In this document: positions 19,509 to 30,264 of the stretch, in pieces
Layout: each line of letters starts with the position of its first letter
How positions within the stretch are numbered: position 1 is the stretch's first letter
Assembly: GCA_012270795.1 (NCBI GenBank)
Contig: JAAXHO010000219.1
Span: forward strand, 35,042-99,041
From: Candidatus Poribacteria bacterium
GTDB taxonomy: Bacteria > Poribacteria > WGA-4E > WGA-3G
Direction of reading: 5' to 3'
DNA length: 64,000 nucleotides
Program-made: the position numbers and the translations under genes
Notes under the pieces: model-generated
Databases searched by the model: none
The model's input: the letters and a program-made list of their open reading frames with translations, nothing else
What the model was told of the DNA's origin: nothing

Positions 19509-19805
19509 TTATACTCCTTGTAGTTTTAGAATTGCATTAAAGTTATCATCTTTTGATGCTTTGTTCTTTTTTATTATACCACAATTTGTGCATTGGTGAA
19601 AAAGTATATATTTACTTTGTTTTATTCCGAACCCAATAGGTTTCATTAGGCCTTGACATTTTTCGGCACGGTCACCTGGGTTGATATCTACGTGTTGACT
19701 CCAAAGGCATTCTGGACAGTGATTGGTATAGCCGTTTCCTTTTACGGATAGTCCGCATTTACCACATGTAAAGTCTTCAATGTTGCGTTGGAATTTTTTG
19801 TTCAT
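19509..19805 (-). CDS. RNHCP-domain zinc-ribbon protein
   Basis: 98 aa. CGKCGLSVKG, NHCPECLWSQHVD and PGDRAEKCQGLMKPIGFG match the RNHCP domain, a small cysteine-rich domain of unknown role. A final CTNCG pair completes two CxxC pairs, likely a zinc ribbon; the usual Arg of RNHCP is Thr here (TNHCP). The protein is cytoplasmic as far as can be seen. It is co-transcribed with the OmpA-like gene downstream. Confidence 0.8.
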   Translation of the reverse strand: MNKKFQRNIEDFTCGKCGLSVKGNGYTNHCPECLWSQHVDINPGDRAEKCQGLMKPIGFGIKQSKYILFHQCTNCGIIKKNKASKDDNFNAILKLQGV

Positions 19806-19860
19806 TGGTTAACACCCGTTGTGCTTTCTTGGCTGAGTTGATAATAGCAAGGATTACGTT

Positions 19861-20029
19861 AGACATTATAACGTTTTAATTGTCCATAGTTTTGGTCTCT
19901 AATAAAATCTAAAGTTCGTAGGTTGGGTAGAACGAAGCGAAACCCGACTTTTACCATTGATAAAGCAACGCATGTCGGGTTTCGTTCCTCAACCCGACCT
20001 ACAGGATTGATTAAATCATTATAATGTCT
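19861..20029. mobile_element. 169-bp MITE-like element with 11-bp terminal inverted repeats
   Basis: The ends are AGACATTATAA and TTATAATGTCT, a perfect inverted pair. The interior is a long hairpin, GTAGGTTGGGTAGAACG... facing ...CAACCCGACCTAC (about 19918-20001). GTT on both sides could be a 3-bp target duplication. No coding sequence. Confidence 0.6.
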
Positions 20030-20034
20030 GTTGT

Positions 20035-20894
20035 TTAATTCCATTCTAATAGACTCGATTCTTTTGGATATCTTGTTAGGACAATTTCTCCTACTGTGAA
20101 CCCATTCTCAAGTAGTGTTGTAACCTCATCAATATCAGAAGATGAGATTACTGCTGTTCATACCGTGCTTGTAAATGTGGGTGTCCTGTGTTTTTATCAC
20201 GAACAAATTCTAATTTTTCAAACTGGGGTACAGCAAGTTTCAACGCTCGTTCAATCCTTTTAAGCCGTGCCCGACGTGTGCTGGGATGTGCATTTGCGAC
20301 TCTTTGAAGGAATCCTTGTCTAAATGGATCATCTTCAATTATTTTGCCTTGAATTGCATTCGAATAGCGGATAAATTGCGGTACTAAATGAAGATATTTT
20401 ACGTTTCTAAGGAATTTGCCAATTTCCCGGAACTTTGCATTGGCGGCGTTCTGTTCAAGGGCTGTTTGTATAAGACGGTCTGGGTCTTCGTTATCCTCCG
20501 TATCCGGTCTATTAAGGAGCAATTCTCCTTCTTTCCAAACCTGTTCATGGGTGAGATATGCATGTCCATCTTGATGCTTCTCTTGATGGAATCCTATACA
20601 ATATCGCCATGTTGCGGGTGCTTTTGGTGTATCAGCAATGTGGATCTCAATCTCAACTTTGGGGTCACGTTGAGCGGCTAAGCATCGAATTTTGGAGACA
20701 CCTCCTCGATCTTTGATTGCTTTTTGGAAACCTCCACCTTCTGCTTTGGCTATATCTCGGAGGAAACGGAAAATGTCCAGCAAATTGGATTTACCTGAGG
20801 CATTTGGACCTACGATAAATATTCGTTCTCTCAGAGGAACATCTATCTGCTGAAAATTTCGCCAGTTTTTGGCAATGAGTCTATTGATAATCAA
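20035..20894 (-). pseudogene. Truncated AAA ATPase (RecF/ABC-like, AAA_21 type)
   Basis: The reading frame (20148-20894, 248 aa) has Walker A GPNASGKSN and the early part of a RecF-like ATPase (MIINRLIAKNWRNFQQIDV). It stops before the signature, Walker B and H-loop, so it cannot hydrolyse ATP in the usual way. After the stop, another frame encodes a plausible protein tail (SSDIDEVTTLLENGFTVGEI... to a TAA at 20035-20037). That suggests an internal deletion removed the C-terminal half. The MITE at 19861-20029 lies right next to this break. Confidence 0.7.
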
Positions 20895-21036
20895 AATGAT
20901 AAGTTTCCTCTACAATAGATATGTCAGCGAATGGAGTATAAAGATGATAACATGTTTTGAGGATAGATTCCAACCAAAGAGCTGTAATAATTTGCACAGG
21001 AGCATGATCACATCAGATTATTTGTTTAGGAATTAT

Positions 21037-23086
21037 TTATACGTCTATAAATGGTTTTAGGTCCCAGAGCATGGCGGTACCGTCAAAGCTGCCGCTAACA
21101 AGGATCGTTCCATCAGGTGAAAAGGTTAGAAATTCAACATCTGTTGTATGTCCCCAGAATGTATGGATGTTTTCACTGGTTGCGGGCATCCCATAATCGG
21201 ACTGCCATTTTCTCCATGTCTTCCACCCACCAAGTACCAGATGCAAGATAACGTCCACAAGGGGAAAAGGCGAGTGTATAAAGTTTTGGACTGTCCTCAG
21301 GCTGTGGAATTGTGTGCAGTAGTGTCAATTTTTCAGCACACCATAGGTAGATTTCCCCAAACATCCCGCCAGCAATTACACTACCACAAGGAGAAAAGGC
21401 TAATGCCCTTGTTGTTAGTGGTTTTTCTAAGGGTAACTGAGCTATTTCTTCACCTTTCTCAACGTCCCATATCCGTGCTGTTTCATCACCTGATCCACTC
21501 ATGAGTCTTTTCCCATCTGGTGAAAATGCCAACGACCAGACGTGATCTGTATGTCCTGCAAGTTGTTTTGGTATTTCACTGTGCTTGAGATTCCAGAGGT
21601 AGATCATACCTCCTTTACCAGAAAAAGCAATACGTTCTTCTGAAAATGAAAACGTATCATTTCCTAACTGTGTAGGTGGTGTGAATTCAGTGATCGGCAT
21701 AGCCTCTGATTTACTAATCTTAATCACCTTGTAGACGTTGTGGTTGTGGTTCCAGTCGACAACGAGTATCTCCCCTTCCGGTAAAAAGGTAAAAGACTTA
21801 ATCGCTTCATTAAATTCACTCGGGTAAGATATTTTCTGCGTCTGATTGTTTTTTATATCCCATAAGACAATATATCTTGAATGTCCTCGGATAGCAAGTT
21901 TCCCTTCATGAGTAAACTGAACGTAACGTGGAAAACAGATTGGTTCTGTAAGTGTTATGAAGGTGTGTGCCTTTTTAGAGATGGTCTGTCTGTTAGATAA
22001 GGTGTGGGCAATGACTAATTTCGGAGACTTAGAAAACCATTTATATCCAATACTCTCAATGGGTAGTTCATAAGTCTGTAATTTTTCACGCTGTTCTACG
22101 TTCCATACCTCTATTGTTTCACCAGAAAACATGGTTGCAAGTAGCGTTCCATCCGGTAAATAATAGGGGACTACACGTGACTTTTCATAGTCAGTATAAG
22201 ATTTCTCCAGACAACCGTTCGTTAGATTCCACATCTTTAGTGAACCGTATCTATCACTTGTTACTATAAATTTATTACAAGGTGAAAACCTGATAGAGTT
22301 TACCATATATTGATGGTCCTCAACATAAGCAATGCGTTCACCTGTTCCTATATTCCACACTGAAACGTTGCTTGCGCCACGTAAGGGGACAGAATCAGGG
22401 ATTACATAAGGATTCTGACACGCCAACAAACGACTGTCTGGGGAGAAAGCAAAATTTTTTCCAGGAAACTTAGCGGTTATTGCTCCTGTCATAGGATTCC
22501 ACAAGTAGGTATGATCAATTATTGTGGCTGCGGCGTGTTGTCCATCTGGTGAAAATCGGAGTTTAGAAATTTGATGTGCGCGCACATCATTTGTTTCTTG
22601 CTCCATTTGAGCGACACTTTCGCCGCTTTGAACGTCAAGCCCTTCAATATTACTATCAACATTCACGATGAAAATCCGACAACTGTCTGGAGAAAATGTT
22701 ATATGTCCTGCAGAATGATGAATTTTCGGTTGATTTATTTCTGATATACATTCGCCGCTCTGAATGTCTCGTATTATAGTGGTACAATTCCAATTTGCAA
22801 TTGCGATGAGTTTGCTATCGGGTGAAATTTCAACGGTGGAGATCATACCGCATCCCTTTTCCCATAGGGCAATGGGTGACATTGAAGCTACGTCATACCA
22901 CCAGAGTCCTATGCGTGTGCCGACAGCGAAATATCTGTCATCAGGGGTAAGTGTTATCTCGCGGCTGCCAGCAGGACTTTGATATCCTTTTCCTATTCGG
23001 GCAATTGCCCCTTCAGGCAATGCCCAAGTGTTACCAGTTGGGTCTTCAGGTATGACATTTAATGGTGCTGGTTTTGGGATTTGCAT
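21037..23086 (-). pseudogene. WD40 repeat protein, interrupted near its C-terminus by a frameshift
   Basis: The main frame (21173-23086, 637 aa) carries about a dozen WD40 repeats (FSPDGKRLMSGSGDETARIWDVEKG). It ends WDARNQ at a TGA. The next frame resumes at once with ENIHTFWGHTTDVEFLTFSPDG and a last complete repeat ending MLWDLKPFIDV, so one base has been gained or lost near 21173-21185. The intact protein would be about 680 aa. There is no signal peptide. The N-terminal LPEGAIARIGKG block is shared with the secreted WD40 protein at 61464, so the two are paralogues. A sequencing error is possible; if so the gene is functional as a scaffold protein. Confidence 0.8.
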
Positions 23087-23103
23087 AGTATTCGTTCCTT
23101 AGA

Positions 23104-24342
23104 TTATAGTTCTGCGCGTGTCATAAAGATGGCGTATATTGCAGAAGTTCGCACCAGATCAGGAATATAGACTCGTTCATTTATTGCATGTCCTCCTTCA
23201 CCGCGCGGCCCGTAGCCGATTCCTGGCAAACCTGTATTTACAAAATAGTGCAGGTCTGTGAATCCGGTGGTGCTTCTGAACTTTGGTTGATTGTATCGTA
23301 TTGTACGCACAGCATCTGCGAATCTTTGTGCCAGTACGGATTCAGGGTCTGTCAAACAGGGTTCAATTCGTAGGATAGTTTTTACTTCTGCCTTTAGATT
23401 TTCAAAGTAATCACATGCGCCTAAAATTGCTTCGCGTATTTCAAGTTCTGCTAACTCCAGTTTTTCATTTGGGGTGATTCTTCGGTCAATTGAGAAAGTA
23501 AGATGTGCTGGTACAGTATTAACTTTATCTCCTTCGGTTCCATGGAACGTTCCGCCGATGTTCATAGTTGGAAAACGTTCAGTGCCATCGGGTAACGTAA
23601 AAGCTCTATGAGTGGACTTCAAATCTCTTTTAATTCGTTGGAGTGCAGAAACAAGTTCAGCAGTTTTTTCAAAAGCATTGATGCCTTTATCAGTTTGGGA
23701 GGCGTGTGCTGCTTTACCCTGGACTTCAATTTCTAACCAGAGTACACCGTTGTGTCCGTTTCCGATATTCATTTCTGTTCCGCCTTCACAGTTGACGACA
23801 TAATCGGCTTTGACTAATCCCTTTTGGACAATATATCCCGCGCCTAATTGTCCACCTGTTTCTTCGTCACATGTGAACGAGCATTCGATGTTAAATGTAG
23901 GTTTAAGACCGGTCTTTTGAATGGTTTGGATTGCAAATAGCAGCGCAGCGATGCTATCCTTCATGTCATCTGCCCCGCGTCCATATAGCCAATCTCCTTC
24001 AATTTTACCGCTGAACGGGTCTCCAAACCGCCATTCTCCTGCTATAGGTACGACATCGTAGTGTGCATTGAAATGCACTGTCTTTTTTGCACCGACATCC
24101 CACCTTGCAATTAGGTTTAATCGAGGATGGCTTGTACTGTTTGAAATTACTTGAGCAGCCCGTCTTTTTGGTACCTTTACCACCTCTGTTTTCATACCTA
24201 ATGTTTTGCACTTTGCCTCAAGGAGTGCCACCATTTCTGTATAATTTTCTCCTGGTGGATTAACAGTAGGGATTTTGACAAGTTCTTGTAGTAAATGGCA
24301 CAAGGATTCCTGATTGTCCTTAATATGGGTTTGTATGGACAT
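23104..24342 (-). CDS. M20 family metallohydrolase (ArgE/DapE-like)
   Basis: 412 aa cytoplasmic zinc hydrolase. NAHYDVVP, YGRGADDMKDSIAALLFAI, CDEETGGQLGAGYI and NCEGGTEMNIG supply the expected His, Asp and Glu zinc ligands and the catalytic Glu. The dimerisation domain lies about residues 195-310. The late PRGEGGHAINERV carries the final His. The substrate cannot be told among N-acetylornithine, succinyl-diaminopimelate, dipeptides or N-acyl amino acids. It is followed by a cupin gene in the same direction 16 bp upstream, so the two may be one operon. Confidence 0.88.
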   Translation of the reverse strand: MSIQTHIKDNQESLCHLLQELVKIPTVNPPGENYTEMVALLEAKCKTLGMKTEVVKVPKRRAAQVISNSTSHPRLNLIARWDVGAKKTVHFNAHYDVVPIAGEWRFGDPFSGKIEGDWLYGRGADDMKDSIAALLFAIQTIQKTGLKPTFNIECSFTCDEETGGQLGAGYIVQKGLVKADYVVNCEGGTEMNIGNGHNGVLWLEIEVQGKAAHASQTDKGINAFEKTAELVSALQRIKRDLKSTHRAFTLPDGTERFPTMNIGGTFHGTEGDKVNTVPAHLTFSIDRRITPNEKLELAELEIREAILGACDYFENLKAEVKTILRIEPCLTDPESVLAQRFADAVRTIRYNQPKFRSTTGFTDLHYFVNTGLPGIGYGPRGEGGHAINERVYIPDLVRTSAIYAIFMTRAEL

Positions 24343-24358
24343 TTATCATATCTCCTGT

Positions 24359-24772
24359 TTACGATATAACTGCTTGGTCACTGGCTGATAAGTGTGCGAC
24401 TGTTTTTCCAGTATCTGTAAAAGTGCGAGTAACATCAACGGACGCGTAGGTCCACAGAATTTTCATAGGTGCATTGCTTTCATTCCAAAACCGGTGGGGT
24501 ATACCTGCGGGAACAAAAGTTGTGTCATAGATGTGCATAGTAATGATGTCACCGTCAATTTCGCAGTGTGCTTCACCCTCAAGGATTGTAACAGATTCAT
24601 CGCAGTTGTGGTAGTGTCGTGCAATTGCGGCCCCGGGGTTAAATATTGTAATACCGTTGGTGAGTGATGTTGAATTGTTCCATTTACCGGCTAAAGGGAC
24701 GGTTTTGACACCAGTACCGCGGTCAATAGGTTTCTGTCTATCAAAATCAATTATCTGTGCTTTACTGTTCAT
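24359..24772 (-). CDS. Single-domain cupin protein
   Basis: 137 aa beta-barrel protein. Cupin motif 1 is present as RHYHNCDESVTILEGEAHCEI (HxH and Glu ligands) and motif 2 as VPAGIPHRFWN (His). It therefore has the full metal-binding set. Stand-alone cupins include dioxygenases, isomerases and sensors; the actual substrate cannot be assigned. It starts the transcript with the M20 hydrolase downstream. About 1.06 kb of non-coding DNA separates it from ftsH. Confidence 0.8.
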   Translation of the reverse strand: MNSKAQIIDFDRQKPIDRGTGVKTVPLAGKWNNSTSLTNGITIFNPGAAIARHYHNCDESVTILEGEAHCEIDGDIITMHIYDTTFVPAGIPHRFWNESNAPMKILWTYASVDVTRTFTDTGKTVAHLSASDQAVIS

Positions 24773-24930
24773 TTTCTTTAGGTCTCTCTGTATAGATTTG
24801 TTATAGTTTCACACAAATACACAAATATTTCAACAAAAAAAATGGTTAGTTAGAGGTATTCATTTTTCAGGTATTTTACATTTTATTCTGGTATCAAAAC
24901 ATGGTGATTTAATTGGATGATTATTTCTTA

Positions 24931-24954
24931 AAATGTTTCCAAATGGAAACATTT
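24931..24954. promoter_or_regulatory. Perfect 10-bp hairpin in the cupin-ftsH gap
   Basis: AAATGTTTCC-AAAT-GGAAACATTT, followed on the plus strand by TTCGTTTTTTT. It looks like a terminator, but no plus-strand gene lies before it. It may end a small RNA or be a regulator site about 160 bp upstream of the cupin gene. The rest of 24773-25836 is AT-rich and has no ORF with coding character. Confidence 0.4.
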
Positions 24955-25296
24955 TTCGTTTTTTTGGTAACTTTTGAAATTGGCTGTTATCCTAGTCGTA
25001 GCAAAGGGTTACAGGTGTTTTTTGTGAATTCGAAAAAATTTTTTTGGGAAAAGTGTAACATTTTGGATTTTTTTGATATTTTGGATTTTTGACATACTAT
25101 TTTAGGTGCAATAATGTGGTTTTTTGTGTGTTCTGTTGAATGGGATAAATTCAATTCATTCACTCCTATTATTTTAGTTGAAGGCATCTTGTTCTAACTC
25201 TAAAATACAATGTGAAATATAGTATAACACATATAATTATCTATTGTCAAATTAAAATATACTTTTTTATGTTTTTCTACAAAATAATAGGAAATA

Positions 25297-25494
25297 ATAC
25301 CATTTCTAAAATATAATTTCTCATTAGCTGCGGAGATATGGTAGGAACGACTTCCAAATCAAGAAATCAACGGTATGAATGCCTTTTGGCATTCCCCGGG
25401 TCGCGACCGAGAGGTCGCTCCTACCGAAGAGAGGTACCCAACCAGCAATAACAGTGGGTTTCCGTAATGAAACAATATTTTTTAGAAATGGTAT
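25297..25494. mobile_element. 198-bp MITE-like element, ends ATACCATTTCTAAAATAT
   Basis: Inverted ends ATACCATTTCTAAAATAT (25297) and ATTTTTTAGAAATGGTAT (to 25494). The interior (25340-25425) holds the GTAGGA..TCGCGACC..GGTCGCTCCTACC palindrome with the GAATGCCTTTTGGCATTC mini-hairpin. The same ends occur at 32825-32941 and, less exactly, at 48157-48311. Confidence 0.65.
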
Positions 25495-25836
25495 AAGAAA
25501 CTATTCTCTAAGAAAATGTTCAAAGATTTACGATATTCTGTCGTGCAAGAATTTGAATTTTTTTATTCTTAAAATCTTATTGTGGTTAGGATTAAGAGGG
25601 TAAATTTCAATTTTGAGTTGCTATTTCGTAAAAAGCATGTTATAATTCTTTCAGAAAACAAACATTCATACTATAACAGACACTACACCAGAAATTCTGC
25701 ATTTCTATATATATATAATTATGTGTGTGTGTTGTGTGGGTTCAAAGTTGAGTATCGGTACTTGATGCGCGGCATTGTGTGCTGCAACGTTGATAATGCA
25801 GATATTTTAGGAAGATAAGAAACGAGGCGATTGGTT

Positions 25837-27843
25837 GTGAACAAGAACACTAAGAACATGTTCGTTTGGTTTATTTTGGGTTTGGTTGTTGTTGTCGCTA
25901 TCTATCAACTAATTAACAGAAGTGACCAAGTTTACGAATTAGCAACATCCGATTTTCATCGTTACATAAAGCAAGAAGAACCAGAAAAAAGTCCAAGTTT
26001 TTTTGATGGTAATCTGCTTCTTGACGATGAATGGATTGAAGGAAAGTTTAGTGTGGCTGGTATTTCACAGGTTATAGACGACTTTGAAAAAAAGGTTGAA
26101 GCAGACCTTGAAAAAAAAGCTGAAGCAGATCTTGAAAAAAGGGGTATAGCAGACTTTGAAGAAAAGGGTATAGTAGACTATGCAAAAAAAGAGATAAAAT
26201 TCTTTAAAAATTGGAATGGGTTATTCAAAACGAGTCGGGATACCGTTGAAGATTACGGCATACAAAAGTTACTTGATGATAAAGGTATAGGTTATAATGC
26301 AAAACCCGCCTCAAGTTTTCCTGACTGGTTGCTTGTTATTGGTACTACGGTCGTTCCATTGATGATATTTCTCGGTTTGATGATATTCTTGTCTCGTCAG
26401 ATGCAAGGGAGTGGGAATCGCGCGCTTTCCTTTGGTAAGAGCAAAGCTAGGCTTCATACGGAAAATGATAAACCTATTACTTTTGATGATGTTGCGGGTG
26501 TGGATGAGGCAAAAGAAGCACTTGAAGAGGTTATTGAATTCCTGAAAGCCCCAAAAAAGTATGAGCGGCTGGGGGGAACTATTCCGAAAGGTGTTTTGTT
26601 AGTTGGGCCTCCGGGTACGGGAAAGACGATGCTTGCGAAGGCAGTTGCGGGTGAAGCGGATGTGCCATTTTTTACGATCAGTGGTTCAGATTTTGTAGAA
26701 ATGTTTGTTGGTGTGGGTGCTTCTCGTGTACGTGATCTCTTTGAAACGGGTAAGAAAAATGCACCTTGTATTATCTTTATAGATGAGCTTGACGCAGTGG
26801 GTCGTCACCGCGGTGCGGGTATTGGTGGTGGCCATGATGAGAGGGAACAGACATTAAATGCCTTGCTTGTGCAAATGCAAGGTTTTGAAGAATCAGAAAG
26901 TGTCATTTTGATTGCAGCGACTAACCGTCCGGATGTACTTGATCCTGCCTTACTTCGTCCCGGTAGATTTGATAGACAAATTATTGTAGACTTGCCAGAT
27001 GTGCGTGGGAGAGAAGCGATCCTTGGCGTTCATACGAAAGACCCTTATAAACTTTCAGAAGATGTAAATTTAGAAATATTAGCGAAAGCAACGCCCGGAT
27101 TTTCAGGTGCGGACTTGAAGAATATGGCAAACGAAGCCGCATTACTTGCAGCGAGAGAGGAAAAGGAAGAAATTGATATGAGCTGCTTTGATGAGGCGAA
27201 AGATCGAGTTTTGATGGGCCCGGAACGACGTAGCCTTGTTATTAGCGAAGAAGAGAGACGTATTACTGCCTATCATGAAGCGGGTCATGCGCTGATGTTA
27301 CATTTTGTTCCAGAGAGTGATCCGAACTACAAATGTACTATCGTTCCTCGTGGTAGAGCACTCGGAGTAACGGCAAAACTCCCTCTTGAAGAGCGGCATA
27401 ATCTGAACCGTAAAGGTCTGCTTGCCCATATCATTTTTGCGTTAGGGGGACGTGTTGCTGAGGAGATTATTTTCGGTGAGCAGACAACCGGTGCACAAAA
27501 CGATTTTGAGCAAGCCACGAGTCTTGCACGAAGGATGGTAACGCAATGGGGTATGAGTCCATTAGGTCCCTTGACATTCGGTAGAAGGGATGAGCAGATT
27601 TTTCTCGGCAAAGAATTAGCAGTTCATCAAGATTACAGTGAAGAAACAGCGATTGCAATTGACAAAGCAGTTTATGATATTGTTATGGAGTGTTATGAAA
27701 AGGCGAGAAAAATTATTGAAACCAACCTTGATGGCTTAAAACTACTTGCGGATGCGTTGTTAGAGCGTGAAACTCTTATTACTGAAGAGATTGAAGAGAT
27801 TCTCGGCCCCAGACCGCAGTTGCCAGCGAAACCTATTACATGA
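25837..27843 (+). CDS. ftsH: ATP-dependent zinc metalloprotease FtsH
   Basis: Inner-membrane AAA protease that degrades misfolded membrane proteins and regulatory proteins. It has two membrane helices (~residues 8-25 and ~165-185). Walker A is GPPGTGKTM, Walker [12 protein letters not shown], and the second region of homology [19 protein letters not shown]. The zinc site is HEAGH. The GTG at 25837, 9 nt after GAGG, is preferred to the TTG at 25831. At 668 aa it is slightly long: the periplasmic loop contains five tandem 8-residue units ([16 protein letters not shown], ...; 26080-26199), unusual for FtsH. folP overlaps its stop by ATGA. Confidence 0.96.
   Translation: MNKNTKNMFVWFILGLVVVVAIYQLINRSDQVYELATSDFHRYIKQEEPEKSPSFFDGNLLLDDEWIEGKFSVAGISQVIDDFEKKVEADLEKKAEADLEKRGIADFEEKGIVDYAKKEIKFFKNWNGLFKTSRDTVEDYGIQKLLDDKGIGYNAKPASSFPDWLLVIGTTVVPLMIFLGLMIFLSRQMQGSGNRALSFGKSKARLHTENDKPITFDDVAGVDEAKEALEEVIEFLKAPKKYERLGGTIPKGVLLVGPPGTGKTMLAKAVAGEADVPFFTISGSDFVEMFVGVGASRVRDLFETGKKNAPCIIFIDELDAVGRHRGAGIGGGHDEREQTLNALLVQMQGFEESESVILIAATNRPDVLDPALLRPGRFDRQIIVDLPDVRGREAILGVHTKDPYKLSEDVNLEILAKATPGFSGADLKNMANEAALLAAREEKEEIDMSCFDEAKDRVLMGPERRSLVISEEERRITAYHEAGHALMLHFVPESDPNYKCTIVPRGRALGVTAKLPLEERHNLNRKGLLAHIIFALGGRVAEEIIFGEQTTGAQNDFEQATSLARRMVTQWGMSPLGPLTFGRRDEQIFLGKELAVHQDYSEETAIAIDKAVYDIVMECYEKARKIIETNLDGLKLLADALLERETLITEEIEEILGPRPQLPAKPIT
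26080..26199 (+). repeat. Five 24-bp tandem repeats inside the FtsH periplasmic loop
   Basis: Units encode [32 protein letters not shown] and DYAKKEIK. All keep the reading frame. Confidence 0.85.
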
Positions 27844-28676
27844 ACTGCCGGGGCAAAGACCTTATTTTTGGTGAACGCACCCATATCATGGGTGTCCTAA
27901 ATGTCACCCCAGATTCATTTTCCGATGGTGGAACTTACCTGAATATTGATTCTGCAGTATTGCATGCCAAGACTATGGTGGCTGAAGGGGCAACAATTAT
28001 TGACATTGGCGGGGAGTCTTCTCGTCCTGGTGCTGATCCAGTCCCAACAGATGTAGAAATCAACCGAGTAATACCTGTCATCCGGGCACTTGTTTCGGAA
28101 CAACTGAACGTATTATACTCAGTAGACACCACAAAAGCTGAAGTTGCAAGAAAAGCATTTGAAGCAGGGGCACACATCGTAAACGATATTACTGCCTTAC
28201 GTGGTGATTCTGTGATGGCACATGTTGCAGCTGAAATGGATGCTGGTGTGATCTTAATGCACATGCGGGGAACACCCCGTACAATGCAGAATGCACCTAA
28301 GTACGAAAATGTCGTTGATGAAGTATATGCATCGTTGGAAAGTTGGATTTTCTGTGCTATAGAAAGCGGTATTGCTCCGGATCGCATTATAATTGATCCT
28401 GGAATAGGTTTTGGCAAAACGATCAAACAGAACTTACAGATATTAAGACAACTTGATGTATTTAAACGGTTCAATAAACCGTTACTTATCGGCACATCAA
28501 GAAAATCCTTTATTGGTAATCTGTTAGACTTACCTGTAACTGAAAGACTTGAAGGTTCACTTGCAACGGTGTGTTGGGCAATAGCGCGTGGTGTTGATAT
28601 TGTTCGTGTTCATGATGTTCAAGCATCGTTCCGTGCGGCGCGAATAACAGATGTACTTTTTCGAGAAAATAAATAG
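27840..28676 (+). CDS. folP: Dihydropteroate synthase
   Basis: Joins p-aminobenzoate to dihydropterin pyrophosphate in folate synthesis. [43 protein letters not shown] and [11 protein letters not shown] are the standard pterin- and pABA-site segments. [11 protein letters not shown] carries the lysine/arginine pair near the end. 278 aa, normal. Its start overlaps ftsH by 4 bp, and acpS follows 14 bp later, a common ftsH-folP neighbourhood. Confidence 0.95.
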   Translation: MNCRGKDLIFGERTHIMGVLNVTPDSFSDGGTYLNIDSAVLHAKTMVAEGATIIDIGGESSRPGADPVPTDVEINRVIPVIRALVSEQLNVLYSVDTTKAEVARKAFEAGAHIVNDITALRGDSVMAHVAAEMDAGVILMHMRGTPRTMQNAPKYENVVDEVYASLESWIFCAIESGIAPDRIIIDPGIGFGKTIKQNLQILRQLDVFKRFNKPLLIGTSRKSFIGNLLDLPVTERLEGSLATVCWAIARGVDIVRVHDVQASFRAARITDVLFRENK

Positions 28677-28690
28677 AATTATATTGATAG

Positions 28691-29083
28691 ATGCTTCAAC
28701 AAAAAATCTATGGGATCGGCATTGACATCATTGAAGTTGAACGAATTAGACAACTTTCTTTTAAATGGGGAAGTCGTTTTGAGGAACGCGTTTTTACGGT
28801 AAGGGAGCTTGATTATTGTGGTGTTGTCCCAACTCGTTATGCTCGACTTGCAGCTCGATTTGCTGCAAAAGAAGCAACACTGAAAGCACTTGGCACTGGG
28901 TTAACAACTGGGATGAACTGGCAAGATGTAGAAATAACTGCAAATAGTGCTGGAAAACCGTCTCTTGATTTACATGGGAAAGTTAGGGAATATGCCACAG
29001 AGCTCGGTGTTGTTTCAACATTTGTCAGTCTTTCACACTCGGTGAATTATGCAGTTGCACAAGTAACGCTCTGTACTTTATAG
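28691..29083 (+). CDS. acpS: Holo-[acyl-carrier-protein] synthase
   Basis: Transfers 4'-phosphopantetheine from CoA to apo-ACP. GIGIDIIEVERIRQL (magnesium Asp) and RFAAKEATLKALGTGL (Glu and Lys) are the two family signatures; SLSHSVNYAVAQV ends the core. 130 aa, standard. Co-directional with folP, 14 bp apart. Confidence 0.95.
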   Translation: MLQQKIYGIGIDIIEVERIRQLSFKWGSRFEERVFTVRELDYCGVVPTRYARLAARFAAKEATLKALGTGLTTGMNWQDVEITANSAGKPSLDLHGKVREYATELGVVSTFVSLSHSVNYAVAQVTLCTL

Positions 29084-29112
29084 TCTGCAAACGACTTTGC
29101 AGTAAGTAATTA

Positions 29113-30264
29113 ATGAATGTGATGTTAGATTTATTTAGACTTAGGACTTATTATACAGACCTTTTAGGTAGTGTGTTTATATTGGGATTATGTGTATTTT
29201 TTAATTCTATAGTTCCAGTTGTATTTGCATCAGAAACGAGCGCAAATGCTAAAGCTGATATATTCTTGAAACAACTCCTTGGTGCTGAATATCGTGGTAT
29301 GGGTGGAAGTTTTGTGGGACTAACCGATGGAGCAGATGCGTTGGGTAACAATCCTGCTGGTATCTCCATAGATGCAGGAAATAGATTTTCAGTCCACATG
29401 GTTCGCTTTCCCCGGACCATTGCACTTCTATCCAAACCGAATTTTGATGATAACTATGAAGACTATGGTCAGTATGAACAACGTGCTTCTGGTATAGAAA
29501 CGTTGAATTGGGCATTTCCGATAGGTAAGTTCGGCACTTTAGGTTTGTCCATATCTACTGCGCATGAAGGTCCGTTTCGCCGTGTCAATCACGAGGGAAA
29601 AGCACTCAACAATTTTCCGGAAAATAACCTTGCAGTTGGAACGAGTTATGGTATAAAATTCATTGATAACACCTTTATTGGATTTGATGCGAAGTGGTTA
29701 CGTTCTAAGATAACTGATGAATCTGATGTTGAACATTTTGGACGTGGATATGCTTACAATGTTGGCCTCATTCAACGCATTGGAGAGCGTTTTCAGTTTG
29801 GAGTTGTTGTCCATAGTTTAAGTAACGGTTTGTCGTTTATTGATGCGAGTATACCGGACAGAATTCGTCGTAGTATCAGTGCGGGTTGTGTCTACAAACG
29901 TGATTTTTCGAAGGCATCGTTAAGTTTTGGTTTTGATATTCATCCACCTTTTACAGATGGTATCCGAGCCAACATCGGAACTGAAGTTTGGTATCTTAGT
30001 CGTTTCGGTGTGAGATTAGGTTATATTAGAGACATAGATAACCGTTATGCGTCCGTTTCTCTTTTGGAAAGTTCAACCGTTGAGATGGAAGAACGTCCTT
30101 GGAAAGCAGAAGGTATCTGTTTAGGTTTAGGGGTACGTGTCGCGAGTTGGACATTAAATGCAGCATATACGCCTCAATACACGCCAACTGCAGAAACTGA
30201 TGAACGGATACATATTGTTCAAGGTGCATCTGTATACACCTTTTCAGTTGGACAGACTTTTTAG
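29113..30264 (+). CDS. PorV/PorQ-like outer-membrane barrel protein
   Basis: 383 aa. An N-terminal hydrophobic stretch (LGSVFILGLCVFFNSIVPVVFA) acts as signal peptide. The mature part begins with LLGAEYRGMGGSFVGLTDGADALGNNPAG, the hallmark of the PorV/UPF0164 barrel family. Alternating beta strands follow to a final aromatic residue (YTFSVGQTF). Known relatives include PorV, the shuttle of the type IX secretion system, but many bacteria carry such proteins without that system. The start at 29113 is uncertain; an ATG at 29122 is also possible and no clear Shine-Dalgarno is seen. It may go with the secreted M6 protease at 39955, which has a FlgD/type IX-like C-terminus. Confidence 0.75.
   Translation: MNVMLDLFRLRTYYTDLLGSVFILGLCVFFNSIVPVVFASETSANAKADIFLKQLLGAEYRGMGGSFVGLTDGADALGNNPAGISIDAGNRFSVHMVRFPRTIALLSKPNFDDNYEDYGQYEQRASGIETLNWAFPIGKFGTLGLSISTAHEGPFRRVNHEGKALNNFPENNLAVGTSYGIKFIDNTFIGFDAKWLRSKITDESDVEHFGRGYAYNVGLIQRIGERFQFGVVVHSLSNGLSFIDASIPDRIRRSISAGCVYKRDFSKASLSFGFDIHPPFTDGIRANIGTEVWYLSRFGVRLGYIRDIDNRYASVSLLESSTVEMEERPWKAEGICLGLGVRVASWTLNAAYTPQYTPTAETDERIHIVQGASVYTFSVGQTF

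Noticed and set aside
27935-28495. 186-aa minus ORF inside folP
   Set aside because: Antisense of a clear FolP frame; no independent support.
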